Source: DAIOFH01 sp036745875 (GTDB taxonomy: Bacteria; Planctomycetota; SZUA-567). From it: a DNA stretch of 45,512 bases. The stretch covers positions 1 through 45,512 of the forward strand of contig DAIOFH010000013.1 in the NCBI GenBank assembly GCA_036745875.1, given 5' to 3'. Position 1 is the stretch's first letter, and each line of letters starts with the position of its first letter. This document shows, in pieces, positions 27,170-35,873 of this stretch. The notes below the pieces were generated by a model that worked only from the letters and a program-made list of their open reading frames with translations, did no database searches and was not told the origin of the DNA. The position numbers and the translations under genes are program-made.

Positions 27170-27850
27170 ATGGAGTTTTCTTCAGTTGATACCATGTGGG
27201 TCTTGTTGGGGGCTGTTCTCGTATTTTTCATGCAGGCCGGTTTCACCATGGTCGAGGTCGGCTTCAGCCGCAGCAAGAACGCCGGCAACCTGGTCATGAA
27301 GAACCTTATGGATTTTTCCCTTGGTTCGCTGGTGTTTTGGGCGGTCGGCTTCGGAATCATGTTCGGAGCGGGCGGCAACGCGCTCATAGGCGGTTTCGAT
27401 TTTTTCGTGCAGGGTAATTACGACGATACCTTCCCCGGCAACGCCTTCCTGATTTTCCAGACAGTATTTTGCGCCACCGCCGCCACCATCATCTCCGGCG
27501 GCATGGCCGAGCGGACAAAGTTCTCCGCCTATATCATTTACAGCATATTGATGAGCATGATCGTCTACCCAATTTCCGGTCATTGGATCTGGGGCGGCGG
27601 CTGGCTGTCGGAACTCGGCTTTCACGACTTCGCCGGATCGACGGCGGTTCACATGGTCGGTGGCGTCGCTGCGCTCGTTGGCGCGAAGATCCTTGGGGCC
27701 CGTATCGGCAAGTACGACAAGAACGGCAAGGCCAAGGCCATCCCCGGTTCCAGCCTCGGCATGGGCGCTCTCGGGGTGTTTATCCTCTGGTTCGCTGGTT
27801 CGGCTTTAACGGCTGTTCTACAGTGTCCGCAACCGGCAACGAGTCGCTGA
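27170..27850 (+). CDS. amt: ammonium transporter Amt, N-terminal fragment (frameshifted)
   Basis: The first 210 or so codons of an Amt/MEP/Rh channel, which passes ammonium across the inner membrane. AGFTMVEVGFSRSKNAGN, FWAVGFGIMFG and the first of the two pore histidines (GSTAVHMVGGVAALVGA) are clear. At GVFILWF the frame leaves the family pattern and ends 17 codons later. Adding one G near 27794 restores LWFGWFGFNG, the usual sequence, and joins this part to the following fragment. AGAAGG gives a good ribosome site. The gap 26935-27169 holds a small GCGGC-AAAA-GCCGC hairpin (27094-27107). I find no sigma-54-type site there. Confidence 0.9.
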   Translation: MEFSSVDTMWVLLGAVLVFFMQAGFTMVEVGFSRSKNAGNLVMKNLMDFSLGSLVFWAVGFGIMFGAGGNALIGGFDFFVQGNYDDTFPGNAFLIFQTVFCATAATIISGGMAERTKFSAYIIYSILMSMIVYPISGHWIWGGGWLSELGFHDFAGSTAVHMVGGVAALVGAKILGARIGKYDKNGKAKAIPGSSLGMGALGVFILWFAGSALTAVLQCPQPATSR

Positions 27851-28866
27851 TCTCCATGTCCACGATCATGGTGACGACAAACCTGTCGGCAGCAGCAGCG
27901 GCCACGGCCGTCATGTTCCTGACCTGGATCCGTTACGGAAAGCCGGACGTCTCCATGACGCTGAACGGCGCTCTCGGCGGCCTTGTGGCAATCACGGCGG
28001 GTTGCGACGTTGTCAGCCCCGCCGGCGCAGCAATTATCGGCTTTGCTGCCGGCCTGTTGCTGGTCTATGGCATCGAATTCGTCGACAAGGTTTTGCGGAT
28101 CGACGACCCGATAGGCGCGTTCGGTGTGCACGGGCTGTGCGGCGCGTTCGGCACCATCGCCACAGGCATCTTCGCTCTTAACGGCGGCCTGCTATACGGT
28201 GGTGGAACGACGCTTCTCACGGTGCAGGCGATCGGCGTCGTCGCGGTGGCGATATGGGTCTCGGTATCGATGGGCATCGGCTATTGGGTCATCGACAAGG
28301 CGATCGGCCTCAGGGTCAGCGCATCCGAGGAAGTGATGGGTCTTGATGTGGAAGAACACGGCGTGGACGCGGGCGGCTACCCCGGCTTCACCAATTCCGG
28401 CCGGTTCACCATCGTCAACGGCCACGGTACCGGAGTCGTCAAGAAGATCGAGGACGAACTTGGCGTCGAAGACGCAGCGGCCATCTATGCCGGGTCGACC
28501 GCCGGCGACCGCAAGCTCACCAAGGTCGCCATAATTACCCGCCCTGAAAAGTTCGCCACCCTCAAGACGGCCATGCACGAAATCGGCATCACCGGAATGA
28601 CGGTCACCAAGGTGATGGGTTGCGGCGTCCAGATGGGATCTGGGGAATATTACCGTGGCGTCGAAGTCGCCTCCCATCTGCTCCCGAAGGTATGTGTGGA
28701 AATGGTGGTCAGCAAGGTTCCGGTCAGCGCCGTCGTGGCGGCCGCAAAGTCGGTCCTCCACACCGGCAAGATCGGCGACGGCAAGATATTCATTTCCGAG
28801 ATGGAGGATGTAGTCAAGGTCAGAACGGGAGAACGCGGTTACGACGCCCTGCAGGATGCGGTATAA
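27795..28866 (+). CDS. amt: ammonium transporter C-terminal part fused to a PII domain (frameshifted)
   Basis: It continues the Amt channel from WFGFNG, with SATGNESLISMSTI, the second pore histidine in DPIGAFGVHGLCGAFGTIATG, and an end near EEVMGLDVEEHG. A linker of about 50 residues leads to a complete PII (GlnB/GlnK) signalling domain of about 110 residues: ITRPEKFATLKTAM, a T-loop GCGVQMGSGEYYRG that keeps the tyrosine region, and TGKIGDGKIFISEMEDVVKVRTGE. Free PII proteins block Amt channels when nitrogen is plentiful. Here the regulator is tethered to the channel. The intact product would be about 565 residues. The fragment has no start of its own before ATG 27856, so it depends on the upstream frame. 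Confidence 0.9.
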
Positions 28867-28897
28867 TGCGATAACGGATACATTATTTGCCTGGCCA

Positions 28898-28926
28898 TTC
28901 CCGGAAGCCGCTTCGGCTTCCGGGAA
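28898..28926. terminator. perfect 13-bp hairpin after amt
   Basis: TTCCCGGAAGCCG (28898-28910) and CGGCTTCCGGGAA (28914-28926) pair perfectly around CTT. It lies 31 bases after the amt-PII stop and 17 before the next start. There is no T tract, so it may be a Rho-assisted end or a message stabiliser and not a strict intrinsic terminator. Confidence 0.5.
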
Positions 28927-28943
28927 TATTGGGGAAAAAGAAC

Positions 28944-29441
28944 ATGCTGATAGTTTTTGGCGGCCTGCCTGGAACGGGGAAATCGACTGTTGCGCGACTG
29001 TTGGCGGAACGCCTGGGCGCGGTGTGGTTGCGGCTCGACTCGCTGGAACAGGGTTTTGCCAAAGCGGGAGTAGTCGCCTTGCATGACATCGGCCCCGGCG
29101 GCTATTATGCGGCCCAGGCCGTTGCCCTTGACAATCTCAACATCGGGCTGACTGTCGTCGCGGATATGGTCAATCCGTTTGCCGTCACCCGCGCCGACTG
29201 GAAAAACGTCGCAGTCTCCGCGGGAAAAAAAGTCATCCAGGTTGAACTTTTCTGTTCCGACCCGGTGGAACACCGTACACGGTCGGAAAACAGGACTACC
29301 GACATTCCCGGCTTCAACCTGCCGACCTGGATCGACATACAGAACAGGGAATACGAACCATGGCCCGATGCGGACTGCCGCGTGGATACGGCGAAAGCGT
29401 CCCCGGACGAGGTTGTGGAATTAATAATGAATACATTTTAG
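28944..29441 (+). CDS. P-loop ATPase/kinase of unknown substrate
   Basis: A 165-residue soluble protein with Walker A GGLPGTGKSTVA at residues 6-17. It has an aspartate-bearing strand (WLRLDSLEQ) and an Arg-rich lid-like segment (EHRTRSENRTTDIPG). This is the AAA_33/zeta-toxin-like small kinase fold, whose members phosphorylate sugars, antibiotics, nucleosides or RNA. I cannot tell the substrate. A partner antitoxin is not visible. ATG 28944 is chosen because GGGGAAAAAG precedes it and the P-loop then starts at once, as usual. The frame is open back to 28887 through the hairpin. Its place inside the nitrogen block may be incidental. Confidence 0.72.
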   Translation: MLIVFGGLPGTGKSTVARLLAERLGAVWLRLDSLEQGFAKAGVVALHDIGPGGYYAAQAVALDNLNIGLTVVADMVNPFAVTRADWKNVAVSAGKKVIQVELFCSDPVEHRTRSENRTTDIPGFNLPTWIDIQNREYEPWPDADCRVDTAKASPDEVVELIMNTF

Positions 29442-29473
29442 AGGGTGTTAATACCAAATCCGACATAGAACTT

Positions 29474-29498
29474 GGCAGCCCGTCCCCGGGCGGCTGCC
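29474..29498 (+). other. GC-rich hairpin in front of gltD
   Basis: GGCAGCC (29474-29480) pairs with GGCTGCC (29492-29498), and the interior CCCG can pair with CGGG. It is a strong stem in the 77-base gap before gltD, without a T tract. Confidence 0.4.
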
Positions 29499-29518
29499 GC
29501 AGCAAAGGCTCATTACCT

Positions 29519-30955
29519 ATGGCCAAGTACAGAGATGTAGAAGAAAGACTCAATGACTTTCGACCGGTCGAGCTCCGGCTTTCGCCGGAAGAGTTGACCG
29601 TTAACATGCAGCGTTGCCAGGATTGCGGCATTCCGTTTTGTCACGCGTCCGGCTGCGCCCTGATGAATGCAATTCCGGAAATCAACGCACAGGCCCTGGC
29701 GGGCCGCTGGGCAACAGCACTGGCAACTCTACTGGATGCCAGCCCGTTTCCGGAATTCACCAGCAGGGTATGTCCTGCATTGTGTGAGGGGTCTTGCGTG
29801 CAGGGGCTGTACGAACAGCCCGTCGCCTGCCGCCAGATAGAAAAGGAAGTTATTGAACGCGGCTTTGCAGAGGGTTGGGTGACCCCGCGGCCGCCGTCAT
29901 ATAGAACCGGCCTGCGGGCGGCTGTCATCGGCTCCGGTCCCGCAGGCCTTGCTGCCGCCTGGCGTCTCAACCAGGCTGGCGTCAACGTGACCGTCTATGA
30001 AAAAGACGCACGTCCGGGCGGATTCCTCCGCTACGGCATCCCCGATTTCAAACTGGAAAAGGAAGTAGTCGACAGACGCGTCGAAATGCTGGCGCTGGAA
30101 GGAATCACTTTCGAATGCGGCCTTGAGGCAGGTGTGGACGTTTCCGGCCGCCTCCTGAAGGAACGCCATGATTTCATCGTCCTCGCCGGAGGCGACAGGG
30201 CAAAGCGCGACCTTCCCATACCGGGGCGGGACCTCCAGGGAGTATTTTTCGCCACAGACTATCTTTCCGCCGTCGACAGGATGGTGTCAGGCGAGACGAC
30301 GGACCTCCCGGCCGGACTAAACCCGTCAGGACAAAAAGTCGTGGTCATCGGCGGCGGCGACACGGGATCGGACTGCATAGGATCTTCATTGCGTCTTGGC
30401 GCGGAATCGGTAGAACAACTGGAAATCATGCCGGAACCTCCGTCTTGCCGCGCGATGGCGAACCCGTGGCCCGAATGGTCCCGAATTCGCCGCGACTCGT
30501 CCAGCCACGAGGAAGGCGGCGAGCGCCGATGGAATACGACTACTCTCGAATTTTTGCCCGCCGGCGTTGATCCTTCGCGCGTCGGGGCTCTACGCTGCGC
30601 CAAAGTGGAGTGGAGGGCGAACGAAAACGGCCGAGATTCCAGGCCGGTCAAAGTTGAAAACAGTGAGTGCATTATTGCGGCTGACAGAGTATACTTGGCG
30701 ATGGGATTCACCGGTCCGGAAAAGAATCCGCTTTTCGCCCAGCTGGGTGTGGAGCGCGACTCCGACGGCCGATTGCAGGTAGACTCTTGCGGAAGAGCCG
30801 CATCTGGTGTATATATATGCGGCGATGCGGCAAATGGCCCAAGCCTAGTGGTGAGGGCTATAGCCGACGGTTTGAAAGCGGCCGAGACCCTTCTCGCCGA
30901 CAACCTGGACGCCTACCGTAAGTTCGGATCGCGCCAGGTGATGGCGGCGGTCTAG
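29519..30955 (+). CDS. gltD: glutamate synthase small subunit
   Basis: A 478-residue flavoprotein that passes electrons from NADPH through FAD and 4Fe-4S clusters to the large subunit. The N-terminal cluster cysteines are present (CQDCGIPFCHASGC; VCPALCEGSC). The FAD fold is AAVIGSGPAGLAAAWRL (about 140). The NADPH fold is VVVIGGGDTGSDCIGSS (about 275). The second flavin motif is GVYICGDAANG. No break is seen. ATG 29519 (MAKYRD) fits the family. The frame is open back to 29360 but overlaps the kinase gene. It lies four genes after glnN, separated from gltB by amt and the kinase gene, which is not the common gltBD order. Confidence 0.94.
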   Translation: MAKYRDVEERLNDFRPVELRLSPEELTVNMQRCQDCGIPFCHASGCALMNAIPEINAQALAGRWATALATLLDASPFPEFTSRVCPALCEGSCVQGLYEQPVACRQIEKEVIERGFAEGWVTPRPPSYRTGLRAAVIGSGPAGLAAAWRLNQAGVNVTVYEKDARPGGFLRYGIPDFKLEKEVVDRRVEMLALEGITFECGLEAGVDVSGRLLKERHDFIVLAGGDRAKRDLPIPGRDLQGVFFATDYLSAVDRMVSGETTDLPAGLNPSGQKVVVIGGGDTGSDCIGSSLRLGAESVEQLEIMPEPPSCRAMANPWPEWSRIRRDSSSHEEGGERRWNTTTLEFLPAGVDPSRVGALRCAKVEWRANENGRDSRPVKVENSECIIAADRVYLAMGFTGPEKNPLFAQLGVERDSDGRLQVDSCGRAASGVYICGDAANGPSLVVRAIADGLKAAETLLADNLDAYRKFGSRQVMAAV

Positions 30956-30990
30956 TCTCCGCCTGCACGCAATAGAGGGGCGTTTATATT

Positions 30991-32439
30991 ATGTATGAAG
31001 AGACGGACGACTTTCCCTTGGCTGTGTCCGATGTTGATTCGGGCCCGAAGGAGGAATGCGGGGTTTTTGGCGTCTATGGCTGCAGGGACGCCAGCGGAAT
31101 AATTTACGAAGGCCTTTTTTCCCAGCAGCACAGGGGCCAGGAGGGAGCAGGCATCGCCGTAGTCGACGATCATGGCGACATGCACTGCCTTAAGGGCCTC
31201 GGTCTCCTTGGCGAAGCGATCAAGCCGAAGCGCGCAAACGCCGAACTCAAGGGCAGCCTCGGCATCGGCCATGTCCGCTACTCGACGACCGGCTCGCCGC
31301 GTTCGCAAAACGTCCAGCCCCTTATCGGCGAAATAATTGACGGCTCGTGGGCGGTAGCCCATAACGGCAATATCGTCAACGCAGCGGAACTCCGCCTCCA
31401 ATACCAGCAGTCGGGGTCGATGTTCCAGACCGGCACGGACTCCGAAGTGCTCCTGCATATGCTCGCCTCCCCCGAGCATCGGGCGCGGCCGGACCGCATA
31501 AAAAGCGTGTGCCAACGGCTGGCCGGATCATACTCTTTCTTAATAATGTCCAAGGACTCCCTTATAGCCGTGCGTGACCCGCACGGCTTTAAGCCGCTTG
31601 TCTTGGGCCGTCTCGGTGAAGGCTGGGTGTTTGCTTCGGAAACGTGCGCTCTTTCCCAGGTCGGCGCCGGTTACATCCGTGAAGTCGAACCGGGCGAAAT
31701 CATCATCGTCGACAGGGACGGCCCCAGGTCCGAATGGCTTCCGAAGGCGGACCGCCAGGCGCGGTGCGTTTTCGAGCTGGTCTACTTCGCACGCCCCGAC
31801 AGCCGCGTCTTCGGCTATAATGTCCATCAGGTGCGCCTGATGTACGGCCAGCGCCTCGCGGAAGAACATCCCGTCGACGCCGACATCGTCATCTCCGTTC
31901 CGGACAGCGGCAACTCCTCCGCCCTTGGCTATTCCCGCGCCAGCAATATCCCTTATGAAATGGGCTTTATCCGCAACCACTATGTCGGAAGGACCTTCAT
32001 CATGCCCGGATCGAACGACCGGGCCGCACAGGTCGACAGAAAGCTGTCCGCGCTCCCCGAGACTGTCTCCGGGAAACGGGTTGTGGTGGTGGACGATTCG
32101 ATAGTCAGGGGGAACACCATGCGCCGCCGCGTCAAGGCGCTTCGTGAAGCGGGCGCAGTGGAAGTGCATCTCCGAATCGCCTGCCCCCCGGTCACCCATC
32201 CCTGTTTTTACGGTATCGATTTTCCGACCAAGCAGGAACTGGCCGCCGGGGAACGCTCGATCGAAGATATCAGGACGGCTGTCGGGGCTGACAGCCTTGG
32301 CTATCTCTCCGTCGAGGGCCTGCTGTCCCCCCTTGGCGAATACGATTCGTTCTGCCTGGCCTGCCTGAACGGCGAATACCCGATCCGGCAGGGATCGGCA
32401 ATGAAGGAAGCGCTGGAAATGAACGGCTGCGTGATGTAA
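30991..32439 (+). CDS. purF: amidophosphoribosyltransferase
   Basis: The first committed step of purine synthesis: glutamine plus PRPP gives phosphoribosylamine. It is 482 residues long. The glutaminase nucleophile is the cysteine of EECGVFGVYG (about residue 23), so a propeptide must be removed, as in the Bacillus-type enzyme. The PRPP loop is VVVDDSIVRGNT. Cysteines in ARCVFELVYFARPDS, RIACPPVTHPC and FCLACLNGEYP match the 4Fe-4S ligands of Bacillus PurF, pointing to the iron-sulfur, oxygen-sensitive class. GAGGGG lies 11 bases before the ATG. It follows gltD after 35 bases and is probably cotranscribed. It draws on the glutamine made by glnN. Confidence 0.96.
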   Translation: MYEETDDFPLAVSDVDSGPKEECGVFGVYGCRDASGIIYEGLFSQQHRGQEGAGIAVVDDHGDMHCLKGLGLLGEAIKPKRANAELKGSLGIGHVRYSTTGSPRSQNVQPLIGEIIDGSWAVAHNGNIVNAAELRLQYQQSGSMFQTGTDSEVLLHMLASPEHRARPDRIKSVCQRLAGSYSFLIMSKDSLIAVRDPHGFKPLVLGRLGEGWVFASETCALSQVGAGYIREVEPGEIIIVDRDGPRSEWLPKADRQARCVFELVYFARPDSRVFGYNVHQVRLMYGQRLAEEHPVDADIVISVPDSGNSSALGYSRASNIPYEMGFIRNHYVGRTFIMPGSNDRAAQVDRKLSALPETVSGKRVVVVDDSIVRGNTMRRRVKALREAGAVEVHLRIACPPVTHPCFYGIDFPTKQELAAGERSIEDIRTAVGADSLGYLSVEGLLSPLGEYDSFCLACLNGEYPIRQGSAMKEALEMNGCVM

Positions 32440-32482
32440 GTTTTTGCGGCGGCAAAAATTAAATTAGGCGACCCATCACCCA

Positions 32483-32510
32483 AATACCTCTCCCCAGCGG
32501 GAGAGGTATT
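32483..32510. repeat. perfect 12-bp hairpin between purF and carB
   Basis: AATACCTCTCCC (32483-32494) and GGGAGAGGTATT (32499-32510) pair perfectly around CAGC. Palindromes built on ACCCTCTCCC and GGGAGAGGGT are common intergenic repeats in many genomes. A related one seems to lie at the end of carA (37021-37055). It could act as an attenuator in front of carB. Confidence 0.55.
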
Positions 32511-32542
32511 ATATGGAAAGACCATATCACAGGAGCTTTTTT

Positions 32543-35500
32543 ATGCCTAGGCGCAACGACATCAAGCGCATCATGCTCATTGGTTCCGGTCCCATCATCA
32601 TCGGCCAGGCCTGCGAATTCGACTATTCCGGAGCACAAGCCTGCAAGGCCCTGAGGGAGGAGGGCTACGAGGTGGTGCTGGTGAATTCGAATCCCGCCAC
32701 AATCATGACCGACCCCGAACTCGCCGAACGCACCTACATCGAACCTCTCACCGCCGACTTCCTCGCCGATGTCATCCGCCGCGAACGCCCCGACGCCGTC
32801 CTGCCGACGATGGGCGGCCAGACCGCTCTCAACCTCGCCATGGAATTGTGGCGCTCCGGCGTCCTTGCCGACTATGGCGTCGAAATGATCGGAGCGACCC
32901 CGGAGGCCATCGACAAGTCGGAGGATCGTGGCCTGTTCCGCTACGCGATGCAGCGGATCCATCTCGAAGTCCCCCGCTCCGGCAGCGCCAAAACCCTCGA
33001 TGAAGCGATTGCCGTGAGGAACGGCCTCAAAAGCTGGCCTGTCGTGATCCGACCCGGCTTCACCCTCGGCGGCACTGGCGGCGGCATTGCCTACAGCCAG
33101 GAAGAATTCGAAGCCATAGCCAAACAAGGCCTCGCGGCCAGCCCGACAACGGAAATCCTGGTCGAGGAGTCGCTCCTTGGCTGGAAGGAATTCGAATACG
33201 AAGTCATGCGGGACAGACACTCCAACAACGTCATTGTCTGTACGATAGAAAACATCGACCCCATGGGCACGCATACCGGCGACTCCATCACCGTAGCCCC
33301 AGCGATTACCCTCACCGACCGCGAGTATCAGGTAATGAGGGATGCCTCCCTTGCCGTCATGAACGAAATCGGCGTCGACACCGGCGGCGCGAATGTGCAG
33401 TTCGCCCTCAATCCGGCGAACGGACGCCTAGTCGTGATAGAGATGAACCCGAGAGTGTCCAGGTCCTCCGCCCTCGCCTCGAAGGCAACCGGCTTCCCCA
33501 TCGCCCGCATCGCGGCGAAGTTGGCCATTGGCTACACCCTCGACGAACTCAAGAACGACATCACCAAGGCGACGACAGCCTGTTTTGAACCGGCCCTCGA
33601 TTATGTCGTCGTGAAATGCCCGCGCTTCAATTTTGAAAAATTCCCCGGCACCGAGGCCAAGCTCGGCACCCAGATGAAATCCGTCGGCGAAACGATGGCC
33701 ATCGGGCGCACCTTCAAGGAAGCGTTTCAAAAGGCGCTCCGTGGTTTGGAAACGGGCCGCGCCGGATTCGGATTCGACGGCAAAGAAGACGGCTTCGCCA
33801 ACATGTCGGAACACGATTTCGCCGCATCGGTGGCTGTATCTTCGGACCGTCGCGTTTTCGCCCTCAGTCACGCCTTCGACAGAGGCCTGTCGGTGTCGGA
33901 AGTGCATAAGTTGTCGGGGATCGACCCGTGGTTCCTCCGCGAAATGGAGGAACTCGCCGCTTTCGCGCATTACATCAGGGACGACATCGGAACGCTGGCC
34001 ACATTGGCCGGTGATCCCGCCCTGTTCAGGCAGGCGAAAGCGTTCGGGTTCTCCGACAGGCAGCTTGCCTCCCTTCTTTCAACGAGCGAAGACGATGTTC
34101 GCAAAGCCAGGCAGGCCGCAGGGCTTCGCCCCTCCTATCAGCTTGTCGACACCTGCGCTGCGGAATTCCTCTCCGCCACGCCGTACTATTATTCCACCTA
34201 TGGTTCGCAAGGATCCGCCTCTGCCGCAGACGATATCGCCGGCGGCAGGGACTCGATCATGATCATCGGCGGCGGTCCGAACCGGATCGGCCAGGGAATA
34301 GAATTTGATTACTGCTGCTGCCATGCGTCGTTCGCGCTCAGAGACGCAGGGTTCCGCACCATCATGGTCAACTCAAACCCGGAGACGGTATCCACCGGTT
34401 ACGATACGGCGGATGTACTCTACTTCGAGCCGCTGACCCTCGAAGACGTATTGGAAATCCAGCACCGTGAACATGCCCATGGATCAATTGTCCAATTCGG
34501 CGGGCAGACGCCCCTGAACCTCGCCACATCGCTCAAGGCGAACGGCATGAACATCATCGGCACTTCGCCCGAATCCATTGACATGGCGGAAGACAGGAAG
34601 CTATTCGGCGACCTGATGGACAAGCTGGCGATCAAGCAACCGGCCCACGGCAAGGCGTCAAACCTTCAGGAGGCGCTGAAAGCGGCCGAACAGGCGGGCT
34701 ATCCCATATTGGCCCGCCCTTCCTTCGTCCTTGGCGGCCGAAACATGGTTATCGCCCACGACCGGGAGGCGCTCACGAAGTATATGCATGAACTCGAGGA
34801 CGTCTCGCCGGAGCGACCCGTCCTTATCGACCACTATCTCGAGCAGACGACGGAAGTAGATGTCGACTGCCTCTCGGACGGAGAGACGGTTGTCTTGGGC
34901 GGCATGATGGAACATATCGAAATCACCGGCATCCACTCCGGCGACAGCGCCTGCGCCCTGCCTCCGCCGAATCTCCCTCAGGACGTCAAGGATCGTATCC
35001 GCAAACACACCGTCGATATAGCGAAAGCCCTGAAGGTCCGAGGCCTCATGAATGTGCAGTTCGCCGTGCGCGGCGACGATATCTTCGTGCTTGAAGTCAA
35101 CCCCAGAGCCTCGCGCACCGTACCGTTTGTCAGCAAGGCCACCGGGGTGCCGCTGGCCAAACTTGCGTCGTTGTGCATGGCCGGGTTCAAACTGAGAGAT
35201 ATGAACTTCATGACGGAACCCGCCCCGCGCCACTACTCAGTCAAGGAAGCCGTCTTTCCCTTCAATCGATTCCCCGGGACTGCGGTCAAACTTTCCCCCG
35301 AGATGAAATCCACCGGCGAAGTCATGGGCATGGATAACGCCAACGGGTCCGCTTTCCTGAAAAGCCAGGTCGCGGCGGGAAACAGGATTCCGCACTCCGG
35401 CCATGTCTTCGTCAGCCTGAAGGACTCCGACAAGGAAGCTGCCATTCCCCTGGCGAAACGGCTCATCGCCCTCGGGTTCACCATTTATGCGACCAAGGGC

Positions 35501-35857
35501 ACCAGCACCGCCATGCGGGATGCGGGAATCCCGTCCCGGGCCTTGTTCAAGATTTCACGCCGCAGACCGAACGTCCTTGACCTGATGGAAGAGCACGATG
35601 TCGAATGGGTCATCAACACGATAGAAATCGGCTCCGAACCTGCAGTCGACGAAGGACGGATGCGGGCGCAGACCGTTCTCAACGGGATACCGATCACGAC
35701 GACCCTGAACGACCTCGAGGCAGCACTCGACGGGCTTGAATTCCTCAGCCGCCACGGCCGCCTGGATATCTGCAGCCTGCAAGAATACAACCGACACTCC
35801 CAGTCCGTCACGCTTCCCAAGGGAAAACAGGGCGCACGGTTAACAACAGCTAATTGA
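32543..35857 (+). CDS. carB: carbamoyl-phosphate synthase large subunit
   Basis: Makes carbamoyl phosphate for pyrimidines and arginine from bicarbonate, ATP and ammonia channelled from the small subunit. It is 1104 residues long and full length. The two homologous synthetase halves open with SGPIIIGQACEFDYSG and GGGPNRIGQGIEFDYC. The ATP-grasp motifs (RPGFTLGGTGGG; RPSFVLGGRNM) and MNPRVSRSSALASKATG / VNPRASRTVPFVSKATG are present. The C-terminal MGS-type allosteric domain begins near GHVFVSLKDSDKE. ATG 32543 has AGGAG seven bases before it. The frame is open to 32513. carB precedes carA here, the reverse of the common order. Confidence 0.97.
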   Translation: MPRRNDIKRIMLIGSGPIIIGQACEFDYSGAQACKALREEGYEVVLVNSNPATIMTDPELAERTYIEPLTADFLADVIRRERPDAVLPTMGGQTALNLAMELWRSGVLADYGVEMIGATPEAIDKSEDRGLFRYAMQRIHLEVPRSGSAKTLDEAIAVRNGLKSWPVVIRPGFTLGGTGGGIAYSQEEFEAIAKQGLAASPTTEILVEESLLGWKEFEYEVMRDRHSNNVIVCTIENIDPMGTHTGDSITVAPAITLTDREYQVMRDASLAVMNEIGVDTGGANVQFALNPANGRLVVIEMNPRVSRSSALASKATGFPIARIAAKLAIGYTLDELKNDITKATTACFEPALDYVVVKCPRFNFEKFPGTEAKLGTQMKSVGETMAIGRTFKEAFQKALRGLETGRAGFGFDGKEDGFANMSEHDFAASVAVSSDRRVFALSHAFDRGLSVSEVHKLSGIDPWFLREMEELAAFAHYIRDDIGTLATLAGDPALFRQAKAFGFSDRQLASLLSTSEDDVRKARQAAGLRPSYQLVDTCAAEFLSATPYYYSTYGSQGSASAADDIAGGRDSIMIIGGGPNRIGQGIEFDYCCCHASFALRDAGFRTIMVNSNPETVSTGYDTADVLYFEPLTLEDVLEIQHREHAHGSIVQFGGQTPLNLATSLKANGMNIIGTSPESIDMAEDRKLFGDLMDKLAIKQPAHGKASNLQEALKAAEQAGYPILARPSFVLGGRNMVIAHDREALTKYMHELEDVSPERPVLIDHYLEQTTEVDVDCLSDGETVVLGGMMEHIEITGIHSGDSACALPPPNLPQDVKDRIRKHTVDIAKALKVRGLMNVQFAVRGDDIFVLEVNPRASRTVPFVSKATGVPLAKLASLCMAGFKLRDMNFMTEPAPRHYSVKEAVFPFNRFPGTAVKLSPEMKSTGEVMGMDNANGSAFLKSQVAAGNRIPHSGHVFVSLKDSDKEAAIPLAKRLIALGFTIYATKGTSTAMRDAGIPSRALFKISRRRPNVLDLMEEHDVEWVINTIEIGSEPAVDEGRMRAQTVLNGIPITTTLNDLEAALDGLEFLSRHGRLDICSLQEYNRHSQSVTLPKGKQGARLTTAN

Positions 35858-35873
35858 TGAAACGGGATACTTG

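Noticed and set aside
27004..27189. 61-codon basic ORF before amt
   Set aside because: It overlaps the amt ribosome site and start, and its Lys/Arg/Gln-rich start reads as low-complexity intergenic sequence.
27780..27810. Programmed ribosomal frameshift in amt
   Set aside because: There is no slippery heptamer or following pseudoknot. A single missing G explains the break fully.
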